Notes under the pieces: generated by a model
What the model saw: only the letters and a program-made list of their open reading frames with translations
Database searches by the model: none
Told to the model about the DNA's origin: nothing
Shown here: positions 36,286 to 45,179 of the stretch, in pieces
How positions within the stretch are numbered: the stretch's first letter is position 1
Layout of the letters: each line of letters starts with the position of its first letter
Translations under genes and position numbers: made by a program
DNA from: Bacteroides sp.
GTDB taxonomy: Bacteria > Bacteroidota > Bacteroidia > Bacteroidales > Muribaculaceae
Length of the DNA: 64,000 nucleotides
Assembly: GCA_023666905.1 (NCBI GenBank)
Contig: JAMPBC010000003.1
Span: 1-64,000, forward strand
Reading direction: 5' to 3'

Positions 36286-36831
36286 ATGAAAAGAAGATAT
36301 TTTTCAGTTGCGGCCGTCATGCTCTGCGTAGGTTCGCTGTTATTTTCCTCGTGCATTGGTAGTTTCGCATTAACAAACAAGCTCCTGAGCTGGAATAATC
36401 AGGTTGGCAACAAATTCGTTAACGAGTTGGTGTTCGTAGCATTCTGGATTCTTCCCGTTTATGAAGTTTCGGCGCTTGCTGATATTCTTGTAATCAATTC
36501 CATTGAATTTTGGAGCGGTTCCAATCCCGTAGCGCAGGGCCGAACCGTTATTGACGGCAACGATGGCCGTTACTTGGTTGATTGCGACGGAAAAGGCTAC
36601 ACCATTACAAGCGAAAATGATGGCTCAGTGGTGCGTCTTGACTTTGACGCTGACCAACAATCATGGAGCGCTACCGTTGGTGATGACACTTACACTCTGA
36701 TGACTTTTGTTGACGACACCCATGTGCGCATGCCGGCGGCCGATGGTGGGTCAGTGGTTGTTTCCATAGATCAGGAAGGTCTTTGGGCTTATCAGCAGAT
36801 GGCCACATCTGTTCTCACAGCAAAACGTTGA
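36286..36831 (+). CDS. DUF3332 lipoprotein
   Basis: This 181-residue predicted lipoprotein (lipobox LFSSC, acceptor Cys23) matches DUF3332: an N-terminal hydrophobic region with several aromatic residues (SFALTNKLLSWNNQVGNKFV), then two TM-like stretches around residues 45-72 (VFVAFWILPVYEVSALADILVINSIEFW) and a charged, acidic C-terminal domain (YLVDCDGKGYTITSENDGSV). Function unknown in the family. It precedes gpmA by eight bases and probably shares its transcript, but no functional link is evident. ATG 36286 gives the lipobox. Confidence 0.72.
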   Translation: MKRRYFSVAAVMLCVGSLLFSSCIGSFALTNKLLSWNNQVGNKFVNELVFVAFWILPVYEVSALADILVINSIEFWSGSNPVAQGRTVIDGNDGRYLVDCDGKGYTITSENDGSVVRLDFDADQQSWSATVGDDTYTLMTFVDDTHVRMPAADGGSVVVSIDQEGLWAYQQMATSVLTAKR

Positions 36832-36839
36832 TAAATGTT

Positions 36840-37526
36840 ATGAATCGGTTGATATTGCTTCGTCACGGCCAAAGTGAATGGAACCTTGAAAACCGCTTCA
36901 CAGGCTGGACTGATGTACGTTTGTCGGCTAAAGGTGAAGAGGAGGCCCGCAGCGCCGGAAAAAAGATAAAGGAATCCGGGCTGACGCCCAACTTTTATTT
37001 TACGTCCTACCTGCGCAGAGCCATCCACACTCTGCAAATTGCGGCCGATGTAATGGAGCGTGATTGGATTCCTGTCACCAAGGACTGGCACCTAAATGAG
37101 CGACACTACGGCGCTTTGCAGGGCCTCAACAAAAAGGACACGGCAAATAAGTTCGGAGAAGAACAAGTCCATGAATGGCGACGTGGTTTTGACGAACGGC
37201 CACCATTGTTGACTATCGACGACCCTCGTTGGCCGGGAAACGATCCGAAGTATTCCGCACTTTCAGCCGATGAAATTCCGTGTTCCGAATCACTCCACGA
37301 CACTATTGCACGTGTACGTTGCTGTTGGGAGGAACGCATTATCCCGGCATTGCGTCATTACAACGACGTCATGGTGGTTGCACACGGCAACAGCCTGCGT
37401 GCGCTGATAATGATGCTCCGACACTTGTCAGCCGATGAGATTCAGAAAGTGGAACTTCCCACCGGTTCACCTCTTGTTCTTGAACTTGACGAACGTATCA
37501 ATGTGTTGAATCAATATTACCTCTGA
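36840..37526 (+). CDS. gpmA: 2,3-bisphosphoglycerate-dependent phosphoglycerate mutase
   Basis: This 228-residue cytoplasmic enzyme interconverts 3-phosphoglycerate and 2-phosphoglycerate in glycolysis and gluconeogenesis. Catalytic His9 lies in LLRHGQSEWN. The marks FTGWTDVRLS, SYLRRAIHTL, LNERHYGALQGLNK and the second catalytic His in VVAHGNSLRAL are all present. The frame opens upstream, but ATG 36840 gives the standard family start. It sits eight bases after the DUF3332 gene and ends the transcript before the strong terminator at 37581. Confidence 0.95.
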   Translation: MNRLILLRHGQSEWNLENRFTGWTDVRLSAKGEEEARSAGKKIKESGLTPNFYFTSYLRRAIHTLQIAADVMERDWIPVTKDWHLNERHYGALQGLNKKDTANKFGEEQVHEWRRGFDERPPLLTIDDPRWPGNDPKYSALSADEIPCSESLHDTIARVRCCWEERIIPALRHYNDVMVVAHGNSLRALIMMLRHLSADEIQKVELPTGSPLVLELDERINVLNQYYL

Positions 37527-37580
37527 ATCCCCCCCACCTTTCAGAAACAAAACACCTGCAGGGACGCAGACGTTTTATAA

Positions 37581-37617
37581 CGGAGGCCGGCTCAATTTAG
37601 AGTCGGCCTCCGGTTTC
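37581..37617. terminator. Intrinsic terminator between gpmA and hppA
   Basis: A 13-bp stem (37581-37593 against 37600-37612, one G:U) with a 6-base loop is followed by GTTTCTT. It lies between convergent genes and may serve both. Confidence 0.88.
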
Positions 37618-37642
37618 TTAAGATATATTCAATTTCAGGCTA

Positions 37643-39838
37643 TCAAAATAGGCTCCAGCTCACAGTGAGTCCGGCCATTACTATGGACACCATAGACATA
37701 AGCTTAATAAGGATATTGAGGCTGGGGCCGGAAGTATCCTTAAAGGGATCGCCCACGGTATCGCCTACAACTGTGGCTTTGTGGACTTCACTACCCTTAC
37801 CACCGAAGTTGCCCTCTTCTATATACTTCTTGGCGTTATCCCAGGCGCCTCCTGCATTTGCCATGAAGACAGCCAATACAAATCCGGCAGAAAGTCCACC
37901 TACCAGCAGACCTATAACTCCGGGAACGCCAAAGAGCAATCCAACAATGATAGGAACAATTATGGCGAGAAGTGAGGGGAACACCATTTCGCGCTGGGCG
38001 CCGCGGGTTGAAATCTGGACACAACGTGCATAGTCCGGCTCGGCATCACCGGTGAGAATACCTTTAATGGTGCGGAACTGTCGACGCACCTCATCAACCA
38101 TGTGACCGGCAGCGCGGCCAACTGCATTCATTGTCAGTCCGCAGAAAAGGAATGCCATCATGGCACCGATAAACATTCCCGAAAGAACTTTGGGACTCAT
38201 GAGATTGACTTCATAGAAAGTCATGAAATCAGTAAACGAAGCCTGGTGAATAGGAACTGCCCGATCGCCGATTTGAATCATAGTTTCGCCAAGACGTGAC
38301 AAACCAATGCGAATTTCTTCGATATATGAAGCAAGCAGGGCCAGGCCGGTAAGAGCAGCGGAACCAATAGCAAACCCCTTGCCTGTAGCGGCGGTGGTGT
38401 TTCCAAGCGAGTCAAGAGCATCGGTACGTTTGCGCACTGCTTCACCAAGACCGCTCATTTCGGCATTACCACCGGCATTATCGGCAATAGGGCCATAAGC
38501 ATCCGTGGCAAGAGTGATTCCAAGTGTCGACAACATACCGACAGCTGCAATTCCAATACCATAAAGACCCATTCCAACATTTGCAAAATTGAATCCTGAA
38601 GCAAACCAGTATGATAGAATAATGCCGGCAACAACAGCTATAACAGGGATTGCCGTGGAAATCATACCAAGACCTACTCCGGAAATTATTACTGTTGCAG
38701 GACCGGTCTGACCACTTTCAGCCAGCTTTTTGGTGGGCTTATATGATTGCGAAGTGTAGTATTCGGTTGCACGACCAATAACAACACCGACTATCAAACC
38801 AACCACAACAGAACATCCAATAAGAGCCCAATTGTTGATGTTGAGGAGCCAGAGAATCAGGAACGAGGCTCCGACAATGAGAACGGAGCTTAGATTTGTG
38901 CCAACCGAGAGAGAGTTCAAAAGATCCTTCATGGTTGCATCTTCTTTGGTCCGTACGCAGAAAATGCCCACAATTGAAAGCAAAATACCCACGGCAGCGA
39001 TAAGCATGGGAGCCATAACAGCTTTAAGTTGCATTGCAGGGTCACCTTCGAGCAGATAAGCTGCTGCCCCCAGAGCAGCAGTGGCGAGTATCGACCCACA
39101 GTATGATTCATAGAGGTCGGCACCCATACCTGCGACATCGCCAACGTTATCGCCTACATTATCGGCAATAGTAGCGGGGTTACGTGGGTCGTCCTCGGGA
39201 ATTCCGGCTTCAACCTTACCTACGAGATCGGCACCAACGTCGGCTGCTTTAGTGTAGATGCCACCGCCAACACGTGCAAAAAGAGCTTGTGTGGAAGCAC
39301 CCATACCAAAAGTAAGCATGGTTGTTGTAATCATGCACATCTTCTCAAGCTCACTGGCGTTATCAACGCATGCCTGAAGAATAATGTACCAGAACGAGAT
39401 GTCAAACAATCCCAAACCAACAACAACAAGCCCCATAACAGCTCCGGAGCGGAACGCTACCCGCAAACCTTTGTTAAGCGACTCGCGAGCTGCATTGGCA
39501 GTTCTGGCCGAAGCATAGGTTGCTGTTTTCATTCCAAGGAAACCGGCAAGTCCACTGAAGAAACCGCCGGTAAGAAACGCTACCGGTACCCATGCATTTT
39601 GAAGTTGGAAACCGTAGGCCATAATTGAGAACAGCACCACAAGCACCAGAAACACCATGGTCACTATTTTGTATTGCTGCTTCAAGTAGGACATTGCGCC
39701 TTGGCGCACATAAGAGGCAATTTGAGCCATTCTGGCCGTGCCTTCACTCTCTTTTTTCATCTGACTATAGAAAAACCAAGCCAGGATTAGGGCTATGCAC
39801 GATGAAAACGGCACAAGCCAAAACAAACATTTTTCCAT
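37643..39838 (-). CDS. hppA: K+-dependent membrane-bound pyrophosphatase (ion pump)
   Basis: This 731-residue enzyme couples PPi hydrolysis to H+ or Na+ export across the inner membrane. It has about 16 TM helices and acidic substrate loops including [21 protein letters not shown] and DNVGDNVGD. Alanine 483 and Gly486 occupy the 'NTTAATGKG' site where K+-independent enzymes have Lys and Thr. This marks the K+-dependent subgroup. Whether Na+, H+ or both are pumped cannot be read reliably. ATG 39838 was chosen over a longer frame because it gives the usual N-terminus. It lies 79 bases downstream of argH, separated by a hairpin with a U-run. Confidence 0.94.
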   Translation of the reverse strand: MEKCLFWLVPFSSCIALILAWFFYSQMKKESEGTARMAQIASYVRQGAMSYLKQQYKIVTMVFLVLVVLFSIMAYGFQLQNAWVPVAFLTGGFFSGLAGFLGMKTATYASARTANAARESLNKGLRVAFRSGAVMGLVVVGLGLFDISFWYIILQACVDNASELEKMCMITTTMLTFGMGASTQALFARVGGGIYTKAADVGADLVGKVEAGIPEDDPRNPATIADNVGDNVGDVAGMGADLYESYCGSILATAALGAAAYLLEGDPAMQLKAVMAPMLIAAVGILLSIVGIFCVRTKEDATMKDLLNSLSVGTNLSSVLIVGASFLILWLLNINNWALIGCSVVVGLIVGVVIGRATEYYTSQSYKPTKKLAESGQTGPATVIISGVGLGMISTAIPVIAVVAGIILSYWFASGFNFANVGMGLYGIGIAAVGMLSTLGITLATDAYGPIADNAGGNAEMSGLGEAVRKRTDALDSLGNTTAATGKGFAIGSAALTGLALLASYIEEIRIGLSRLGETMIQIGDRAVPIHQASFTDFMTFYEVNLMSPKVLSGMFIGAMMAFLFCGLTMNAVGRAAGHMVDEVRRQFRTIKGILTGDAEPDYARCVQISTRGAQREMVFPSLLAIIVPIIVGLLFGVPGVIGLLVGGLSAGFVLAVFMANAGGAWDNAKKYIEEGNFGGKGSEVHKATVVGDTVGDPFKDTSGPSLNILIKLMSMVSIVMAGLTVSWSLF

Positions 39839-39863
39839 TGAGAACTGAAATTGGTTACGAATC

Positions 39864-39893
39864 AAAAAATAGAGGGGACGCAATTCCCCTCTA
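39864..39893 (-). terminator. Hairpin with U-run downstream of argH
   Basis: A 9-bp stem (39870-39878 against 39885-39893) with a 6-base loop, followed on the minus strand by six T. It should end the arginine operon, but it also sits immediately downstream of a TAACTTTG box, which would place it at the 5' end of an hppA message. Confidence 0.78.
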
Positions 39894-39927
39894 CAAAGTT
39901 ATTATTTTTTTTTGAAATTACGGCAAA
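39894..39927 (-). promoter_or_regulatory. Possible hppA promoter (TTTG-N22-TAACTTTG) at the end of argH
   Basis: The minus-strand -33 TTTG is at 39927-39924 and the -7 TAACTTTG at 39901-39894, 22 bases apart (slightly long). It overlaps the argH stop region. It is the only promoter-like signal close to hppA. Confidence 0.45.
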
Positions 39928-41234
39928 CTTCGCAGCCCCATTTTATGCATGAGACTTCGCATCTTGCAATTGATTTGTTCGGTACAAAGATTACCGATTG
40001 AACCTGCATGTGTGTGATGAACCTCCTTTTCAGGCTTGTATTCACCACGTTGCACGTCCATGCCAACTTTGCGATAGGCATCTCTAAACGACATTCCTTC
40101 AAGTGTAAGCCTATTGACTTTCTCAACTGTGAACAGATAATCATAACGGCTGTCACTCAAAATATCTTTATTGACCACTATGTGGTCAAGCATGAAAGTG
40201 CACATGTCAATACACTCACGCATCTCTCCTATTGCCGGGAACAAGATATCTTTAAGCAGTTGATAATCTCTGTTGTAACCTAATGGTAAATTAGTTGTGA
40301 GCAATGCAATTTCATTCTGTACTGCCTGCAACCGATTGCATTTTCCTCGCATTATTTCAAAAACATCAGGGTTCTTTTTATGCGGCATTATACTTGAACC
40401 GGTTGTAAATTCATCGGGGAATGAAACAAAACCAAAGTTCTGACTGCAAAACAAACACACATCCATGGCAAAATGGGATAGCGTTGAGGCAATTGCCGAT
40501 ATTGCCATGGATACAGCTCTTTCCGATTTGCCACGACTCATTTGGGCCGCAATAACATTGTAATGCATTGTGGCAAATTCAAGCTCCCGTGTGGTCATTT
40601 CTCTATCGAGCGGAAATGATGAACCATATCCGGCTGCTGAGCCGAGTGGATTTTGGTTCACGATGTTGTAAGCCGACAGCAATAATTGAACGTCGTCAAC
40701 GAGGCTCTCAGCATAGGCACCGAACCACAATCCGAACGAGGAAGGCATGGCAACTTGCATGTGAGTGTAGCCGGGCATTAACACATCCTTATGCCTTTCG
40801 CTGAGTTGTTGTAACTTTTCAAAAAGCAACCACACCGATTTTGCCATGCTAATCAACTCATCGCGCATGAAAAGCTTTATATCAACGAGTACCTGATCGT
40901 TACGTGAACGTCCGGAATGGATTTTCTTACCAACATCGCCAAGTCGTTCCGTAAGCATGAATTCAACTTGAGAGTGGACATCTTCAATTCCCTCTTCAAT
41001 TTTAAATTCGCCCCTCTCTATTATTTTGGCAATAACTTTGAGTTCTCGGGTAAGCTCCTGCAACTCAATCTCGGATAGCAAACCAATGCTTTCAAGCATT
41101 TTTATATGAGCCAAAGAACCTTGCACATCGTATCGGGCAAGTTGCAAATCCAACTCGCGATCATTGCCAACAGTGAATGTCTCAACGGCTTTGTCCGGTT
41201 CAAAGTTTTTACTCCAAAGTTTGGTAGGTTTCAT
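39918..41234 (-). CDS. argH: Argininosuccinate lyase
   Basis: This 438-residue fumarase/aspartase-superfamily enzyme splits argininosuccinate into arginine and fumarate, the last step of the pathway. The superfamily signature GSSIMPHKKNPD is present with its catalytic serine, as are HSGRSRNDQV and the N-terminal FTVGNDRELD. Its start overlaps the end of argE by 26 bases, which fits an operon. Length is close to that of other Bacteroidota ArgH proteins. It is the last gene of the arginine operon, followed by a hairpin-type terminator. Confidence 0.94.
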   Translation of the reverse strand: MKPTKLWSKNFEPDKAVETFTVGNDRELDLQLARYDVQGSLAHIKMLESIGLLSEIELQELTRELKVIAKIIERGEFKIEEGIEDVHSQVEFMLTERLGDVGKKIHSGRSRNDQVLVDIKLFMRDELISMAKSVWLLFEKLQQLSERHKDVLMPGYTHMQVAMPSSFGLWFGAYAESLVDDVQLLLSAYNIVNQNPLGSAAGYGSSFPLDREMTTRELEFATMHYNVIAAQMSRGKSERAVSMAISAIASTLSHFAMDVCLFCSQNFGFVSFPDEFTTGSSIMPHKKNPDVFEIMRGKCNRLQAVQNEIALLTTNLPLGYNRDYQLLKDILFPAIGEMRECIDMCTFMLDHIVVNKDILSDSRYDYLFTVEKVNRLTLEGMSFRDAYRKVGMDVQRGEYKPEKEVHHTHAGSIGNLCTEQINCKMRSLMHKMGLRSLP

Positions 41235-42306
41235 CAGCTAAAATTATATTTGATAAATTCTTTAAATAAATTGTGTAATCGTTCACTGCATCATATATCT
41301 CCGACAGTAGAACAAATTCATTGGCCGAATGGCTGCGTTGCGATTGACCCGGGCCCATTTTCACCGAAGGAAAAGCGCTCATTTGCGACATGTCCGAACT
41401 TGTGGCGGAAACAAACGGTTGCTTTCCCATTTCCCGAGCACTTCTCACCATTGGGTGATTTTCACTTATGACTGATGCTCGGATTCTTGTTGAACGCGGT
41501 TTTACATCCGCTTTCACTATGCTTTGAATTATATCAACCGTTTGTTCGTTGCTGTAAGCATCGGTTGTTCTAACATCAACAACCCAACTACACTCGGCGG
41601 GAACAACGTTATGCTGTGTGCCAGCCTGAATCATTGTTGTTTGAATTCCTATTGGCCCGAGCTGGGCACTTTGTTTGGGGAACTGAAATAATCGAAGTTT
41701 TTCTATGTCGGAAATAGCTTCATATATTGCATTTATTCCTTCGTCCCTTGCGGCGTGACCGGCCACACCGTGGTTAACACAATCCAGCACAACCAATCCG
41801 CGCTCACCAATAGCAGGCTGCATGCCGGTGGGCTCTCCAACAAGGGCCATGTCAATGCAAATACCTGAATCACTCAAATGGGGCAATAATGCTCTTATCC
41901 CATTTTCACCCGTCACTTCTTCCTCAGCCGTAATGGCAAGCAGCATATTGAATGACAGCTCTGTATCCTTTATACTATTACAAGTCTCAATCATTGCCAC
42001 CACAGACGCGCCGGCATCGTTGCTGCCCAAACCGTAAAGTTTTCCGTTTTCCACAATTGCTTCAAAGGGGTCAAGTGTGTAAGAATTTACCGGCTTAACA
42101 GTGTCAATGTGTGAGTTTAGCATCAGTGTAGGCTTAGCAGGATTGTATGTGCCGACAAAGCTCCACACGTTGTTTTTAAAGCGGTTCGCGGACAGACCGG
42201 ACTGCAATAATACATCAAAAACGAAGTCGGCACAAGTATCCTCTTCACGTGAAAAGGAAGGGATTGTAATCATACGTTTAAGAATCTCTACAGCATCCAT
42301 CTGCAT
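41209..42306 (-). CDS. argE: N-acyl-ornithine/citrulline deacylase (M20 family)
   Basis: This 365-residue zinc hydrolase of the M20/ArgE-DapE family shows the metal site NSHIDTVKP, the second Asp in LGSNDAGAS, and the catalytic glutamate in TAEEEVTGENG. In the N-acylated version of the pathway used here, the enzyme removes the succinyl (or acetyl) group from the N-acylcitrulline made by argF', giving citrulline. That assignment is inferred from the argF' type next door. It shares one base with argB (TAATG) and overlaps argH by 26 bases. An alternative ATG two codons downstream is possible. Confidence 0.88.
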   Translation of the reverse strand: MQMDAVEILKRMITIPSFSREEDTCADFVFDVLLQSGLSANRFKNNVWSFVGTYNPAKPTLMLNSHIDTVKPVNSYTLDPFEAIVENGKLYGLGSNDAGASVVAMIETCNSIKDTELSFNMLLAITAEEEVTGENGIRALLPHLSDSGICIDMALVGEPTGMQPAIGERGLVVLDCVNHGVAGHAARDEGINAIYEAISDIEKLRLFQFPKQSAQLGPIGIQTTMIQAGTQHNVVPAECSWVVDVRTTDAYSNEQTVDIIQSIVKADVKPRSTRIRASVISENHPMVRSAREMGKQPFVSATSSDMSQMSAFPSVKMGPGQSQRSHSANEFVLLSEIYDAVNDYTIYLKNLSNIILADETYQTLE

Positions 42307-43094
42307 TATGATTTAATTATGGTGCCTGATGATGGGCTGCATAAATGCGCAGCAGATTTAATAATGACACACTCCACGCCACGCTCCACAGCTTTAATTG
42401 CATTGGTGATTTTGGGAATCATTCCACCATTTATTACGCCATCATTTTTTAAGGAGTTGAAACTCTCGGGCGTGATAATCGGGATAACCGAGCTATCATC
42501 ATTGGCATCACTCAGCACGCCATCCTTTTCAAAACAATAAATCAACTTAACGTCAGCAACTTCCGACATTGCACATGCGACCTCCGATGCCACTGTGTCG
42601 GCATTGCTGTTTAATAGTTGACCTTCCGCTGTGCAGGTAATGGCACAAAACACAGGCGTAAGGCCACACTCCATAAGCTGCATTATGGCATGATGATTAA
42701 CACTGTCCGATTTCAAATCGCCAACGAAACCAAAATCAACCGGTTCAGCAGGACGCCGAACCGATGTAATGGTTTTCGCATCGGCTCCCGTAAGACCTAT
42801 TGCATTACATCCCATCGACTGAAGCATTGACACAATACGCTTATTTATCAATCCGGCATAAATCATTGTCACAACAGAAAGCGTGTCAGCATCAGTTACG
42901 CGCCGCCCCTCAATCATAGTTGTCTTAATGTTTAGGGCAGCCGCTAAAGCCGTGGCTTCCCGTCCGCCACCGTGTACAAGGATTTTCCTTCCTTTAAGAG
43001 AAGAAAATTTCTTAAGAAAATCTGTTAGGGCAACAGAATCATTTACAATGTTCCCGCCAATTTTCACAACCGTTATGTGGTGCGCCGCTTTCAT
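42306..43094 (-). CDS. argB: N-acylglutamate kinase (acetyl/succinylglutamate kinase)
   Basis: This 262-residue amino-acid-kinase-family enzyme phosphorylates the N-acylglutamate side chain with ATP. The glycine-rich HGGGREATAL and the central MIEGRRVTDADTL segment (substrate-binding arginine) are present. It lacks the N-terminal extension that marks arginine-inhibited hexameric enzymes, so feedback inhibition by arginine is less likely. It overlaps argF' by four bases (ATGA). Whether the substrate carries an acetyl or a succinyl group cannot be told from the kinase itself; the operon argues for succinyl. Confidence 0.9.
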   Translation of the reverse strand: MKAAHHITVVKIGGNIVNDSVALTDFLKKFSSLKGRKILVHGGGREATALAAALNIKTTMIEGRRVTDADTLSVVTMIYAGLINKRIVSMLQSMGCNAIGLTGADAKTITSVRRPAEPVDFGFVGDLKSDSVNHHAIMQLMECGLTPVFCAITCTAEGQLLNSNADTVASEVACAMSEVADVKLIYCFEKDGVLSDANDDSSVIPIITPESFNSLKNDGVINGGMIPKITNAIKAVERGVECVIIKSAAHLCSPSSGTIIKS

Positions 43095-44044
43095 AACGAT
43101 TCAAGCATTCGTTTTAGAACTGTTTGAGCCGATAATTCTCGGTTGGAGGCCTCCGGTATAACAAGACTTCGCTCCGATTCAATCACATCGTCAGTAACAA
43201 TCATGTTACGGCGGACGGGCAGACAGTGCATAAAGAAGGCATTGTCAGTCAACTTCATTTTTTCAGCATCCACAGTCCATGACCGGTCAGCACTCAAAAC
43301 CTTGCCATAATCAGGAGCATTATAGGCGGACCAATTTTTAGCATACACAAAGTCGGCACCTTCAAGAGCCTTGCGTTGGTCATAGATGATTTGAGCATTG
43401 CCGGTAAACTCAGGAGCCAACTCATAACCATGGGGGTGAGTTATGACAAAATCATAGTCAGTGCAATTCATCCATTCGGCAAATGAATTTGCAACGGCCT
43501 GTGGTAGTGGCCTTGGATGTGGAGCCCATGTCAGAACCACCTTAGGTCTATCTTTGGTTTTAAACTCCTCTATGGTAATCAGGTCGGCAAAACTTTGCAG
43601 AGGATGCCGCGTTGCGGATTCCATGCTGAATACCGGCCTACCGGAATAGCGAATAAACTGATTGATAATTTTCTCCTCATAGTCCTCATCACGATTCTTA
43701 AGTCCGGCAAATGTCCTCACACCAATTATATCGCAATAACTTCCCATAACAGGAATGGCCTCAAGCAAATGTTCGGCTTTGTCGCCATCCATAATCACGC
43801 CTCGCTCGGTTTCAAGTTTCCATGCACTTTGATTAACATCAAGCACCATAACGTTCATGCCGAGATTCATAGCTGCTTTTTGAGTGCTCAATCTTGTTCT
43901 TAGCGATGGATTGAAAAATATCATAAGCAACGTGCGGTTACGCCCGAGAGATGTGTAAGCAAACTTGTTTGCCTTAACTTCAAGCGCCTCCTTCACGGCA
44001 CCGTGCAATGGTCCTATATCTGCTGCACAAGTGAATTTTCTCAT
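43091..44044 (-). CDS. argF': N-succinylornithine carbamoyltransferase
   Basis: This 317-residue transcarbamylase makes N-succinylcitrulline (by inference) from carbamoyl phosphate. The carbamoyl-phosphate loop reads SLRTR (residues 47-51) in place of the common STRT. The substrate loop includes MDGDKAEHLLEAIP, and HCLPVRRN is the C-terminal catalytic mark. Compared from memory with the Bacteroides fragilis enzyme, the sequence is collinear. Residue 90, the published acetyl/succinyl specificity site (Pro in the B. fragilis SOTCase, Glu in Xanthomonas AOTCase), is Ala here. Absence of Glu predicts succinylornithine as the substrate. It overlaps both neighbours by four bases. Confidence 0.9.
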   Translation of the reverse strand: MRKFTCAADIGPLHGAVKEALEVKANKFAYTSLGRNRTLLMIFFNPSLRTRLSTQKAAMNLGMNVMVLDVNQSAWKLETERGVIMDGDKAEHLLEAIPVMGSYCDIIGVRTFAGLKNRDEDYEEKIINQFIRYSGRPVFSMESATRHPLQSFADLITIEEFKTKDRPKVVLTWAPHPRPLPQAVANSFAEWMNCTDYDFVITHPHGYELAPEFTGNAQIIYDQRKALEGADFVYAKNWSAYNAPDYGKVLSADRSWTVDAEKMKLTDNAFFMHCLPVRRNMIVTDDVIESERSLVIPEASNRELSAQTVLKRMLESL

Positions 44045-45168
44045 ACTTCTAATAGTTGTTTAAGTGAACTGACTAAATTATCTATCGCTGTTTTGTTTAT
44101 GGTAAGAGCCGGAAGCAGGCGAACGGTGTGTTCTCCGGCTCCGCCCGTGAAAATCTTTTTTTCAAAAAGCAAACGCTTTCTCAGCTCTCCGGCTGAACCG
44201 TCAACATCAAAACCAACCATTAAACCTTTGCCGCGAACATCTTTGACACCACGAATTTTTTCAAGTTCGTTTTTTAAATACGACCCTACTTCCCGAGCAT
44301 TGTCAATTAACTTCTCCGACTCTATAACATCAAGGACCGCAATAGCGGCTGCACATGCCATGTGGTTGCCGCCGAAAGTGGTTCCAAGCATACCTTTCCA
44401 AGGCTTGATGTGCGGAGCTATCAATACCGCACCCATGGGAAATCCGTTTGCAATGCCTTTTGCACAGGTAATAATATCAGGTCGGATGTCAGAATGTTGA
44501 TGAGCAAAGAAACTCCCTGTCCTTCCATAGCCCGATTGAACTTCATCAGCAATAAATAATGTTCCGGCTTCACGACATGCTTTGCTTAGTGCTTGCAAAA
44601 AATCCGAGGACGCTACCCGTATTCCTCCAACTCCTTGAATTGGTTCTACAATTACAGCGGCATATTCCCTGCTGCAAAGCTTTTCAACTGCCTTTGCCAC
44701 ATTGTTGAAAGGTGAGAAATCAACATTATCGGACACATTGAATGGCGACACTATTTTAGGATTGTCTGTTACTGCCACAGCCCCCGATGTACGTCCATGA
44801 AAAGCTTGGCTAAAAGCGAGAATTTTTTTCCTGCCAGTGTAAAACGAAACGAGTTTCATTGCATTCTCATTAGCTTCCGCCCCGGAATTGCATAGAAACA
44901 ACTTATAATCATTGTAGCCGGATACATTGCCAAGCTTAACAGCCAATTTCTGTTGCAGACCGTTTTTTACCGAGTTGGAGTAAAACCCAAGCTTTCCAAT
45001 CTGTTTTGTCAAGGCATCAACATAGTGAGGATGGCAATGACCTATTGAAATAACAGCATGCCCGCCATAAAAGTCAAGGTAAGGAGTGCCATCGGCCGTA
45101 AACACATAGTTACCCTGAGCTTTTACAGGCTCAATGTCATAGAGCGAATAGACGTCAAACAGTTCCAT
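44041..45168 (-). CDS. argD: N-acylornithine aminotransferase
   Basis: This 375-residue class III PLP enzyme converts N-acylglutamate semialdehyde to N-acylornithine with glutamate as amino donor. Marks are FYGGHAVISIGHCHP, the PLP-binding LFIADEVQSGYGRTG, and the Schiff-base lysine in ITCAKGIANGFPMGAV. The length is slightly short but within family range. There is an 11-base gap from argC. Whether the natural acyl group is succinyl or acetyl follows from the neighbouring argF' and is inferred, not visible in this protein. Confidence 0.92.
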   Translation of the reverse strand: MELFDVYSLYDIEPVKAQGNYVFTADGTPYLDFYGGHAVISIGHCHPHYVDALTKQIGKLGFYSNSVKNGLQQKLAVKLGNVSGYNDYKLFLCNSGAEANENAMKLVSFYTGRKKILAFSQAFHGRTSGAVAVTDNPKIVSPFNVSDNVDFSPFNNVAKAVEKLCSREYAAVIVEPIQGVGGIRVASSDFLQALSKACREAGTLFIADEVQSGYGRTGSFFAHQHSDIRPDIITCAKGIANGFPMGAVLIAPHIKPWKGMLGTTFGGNHMACAAAIAVLDVIESEKLIDNAREVGSYLKNELEKIRGVKDVRGKGLMVGFDVDGSAGELRKRLLFEKKIFTGGAGEHTVRLLPALTINKTAIDNLVSSLKQLLEV

Positions 45169-45179
45169 GATAACTACTT

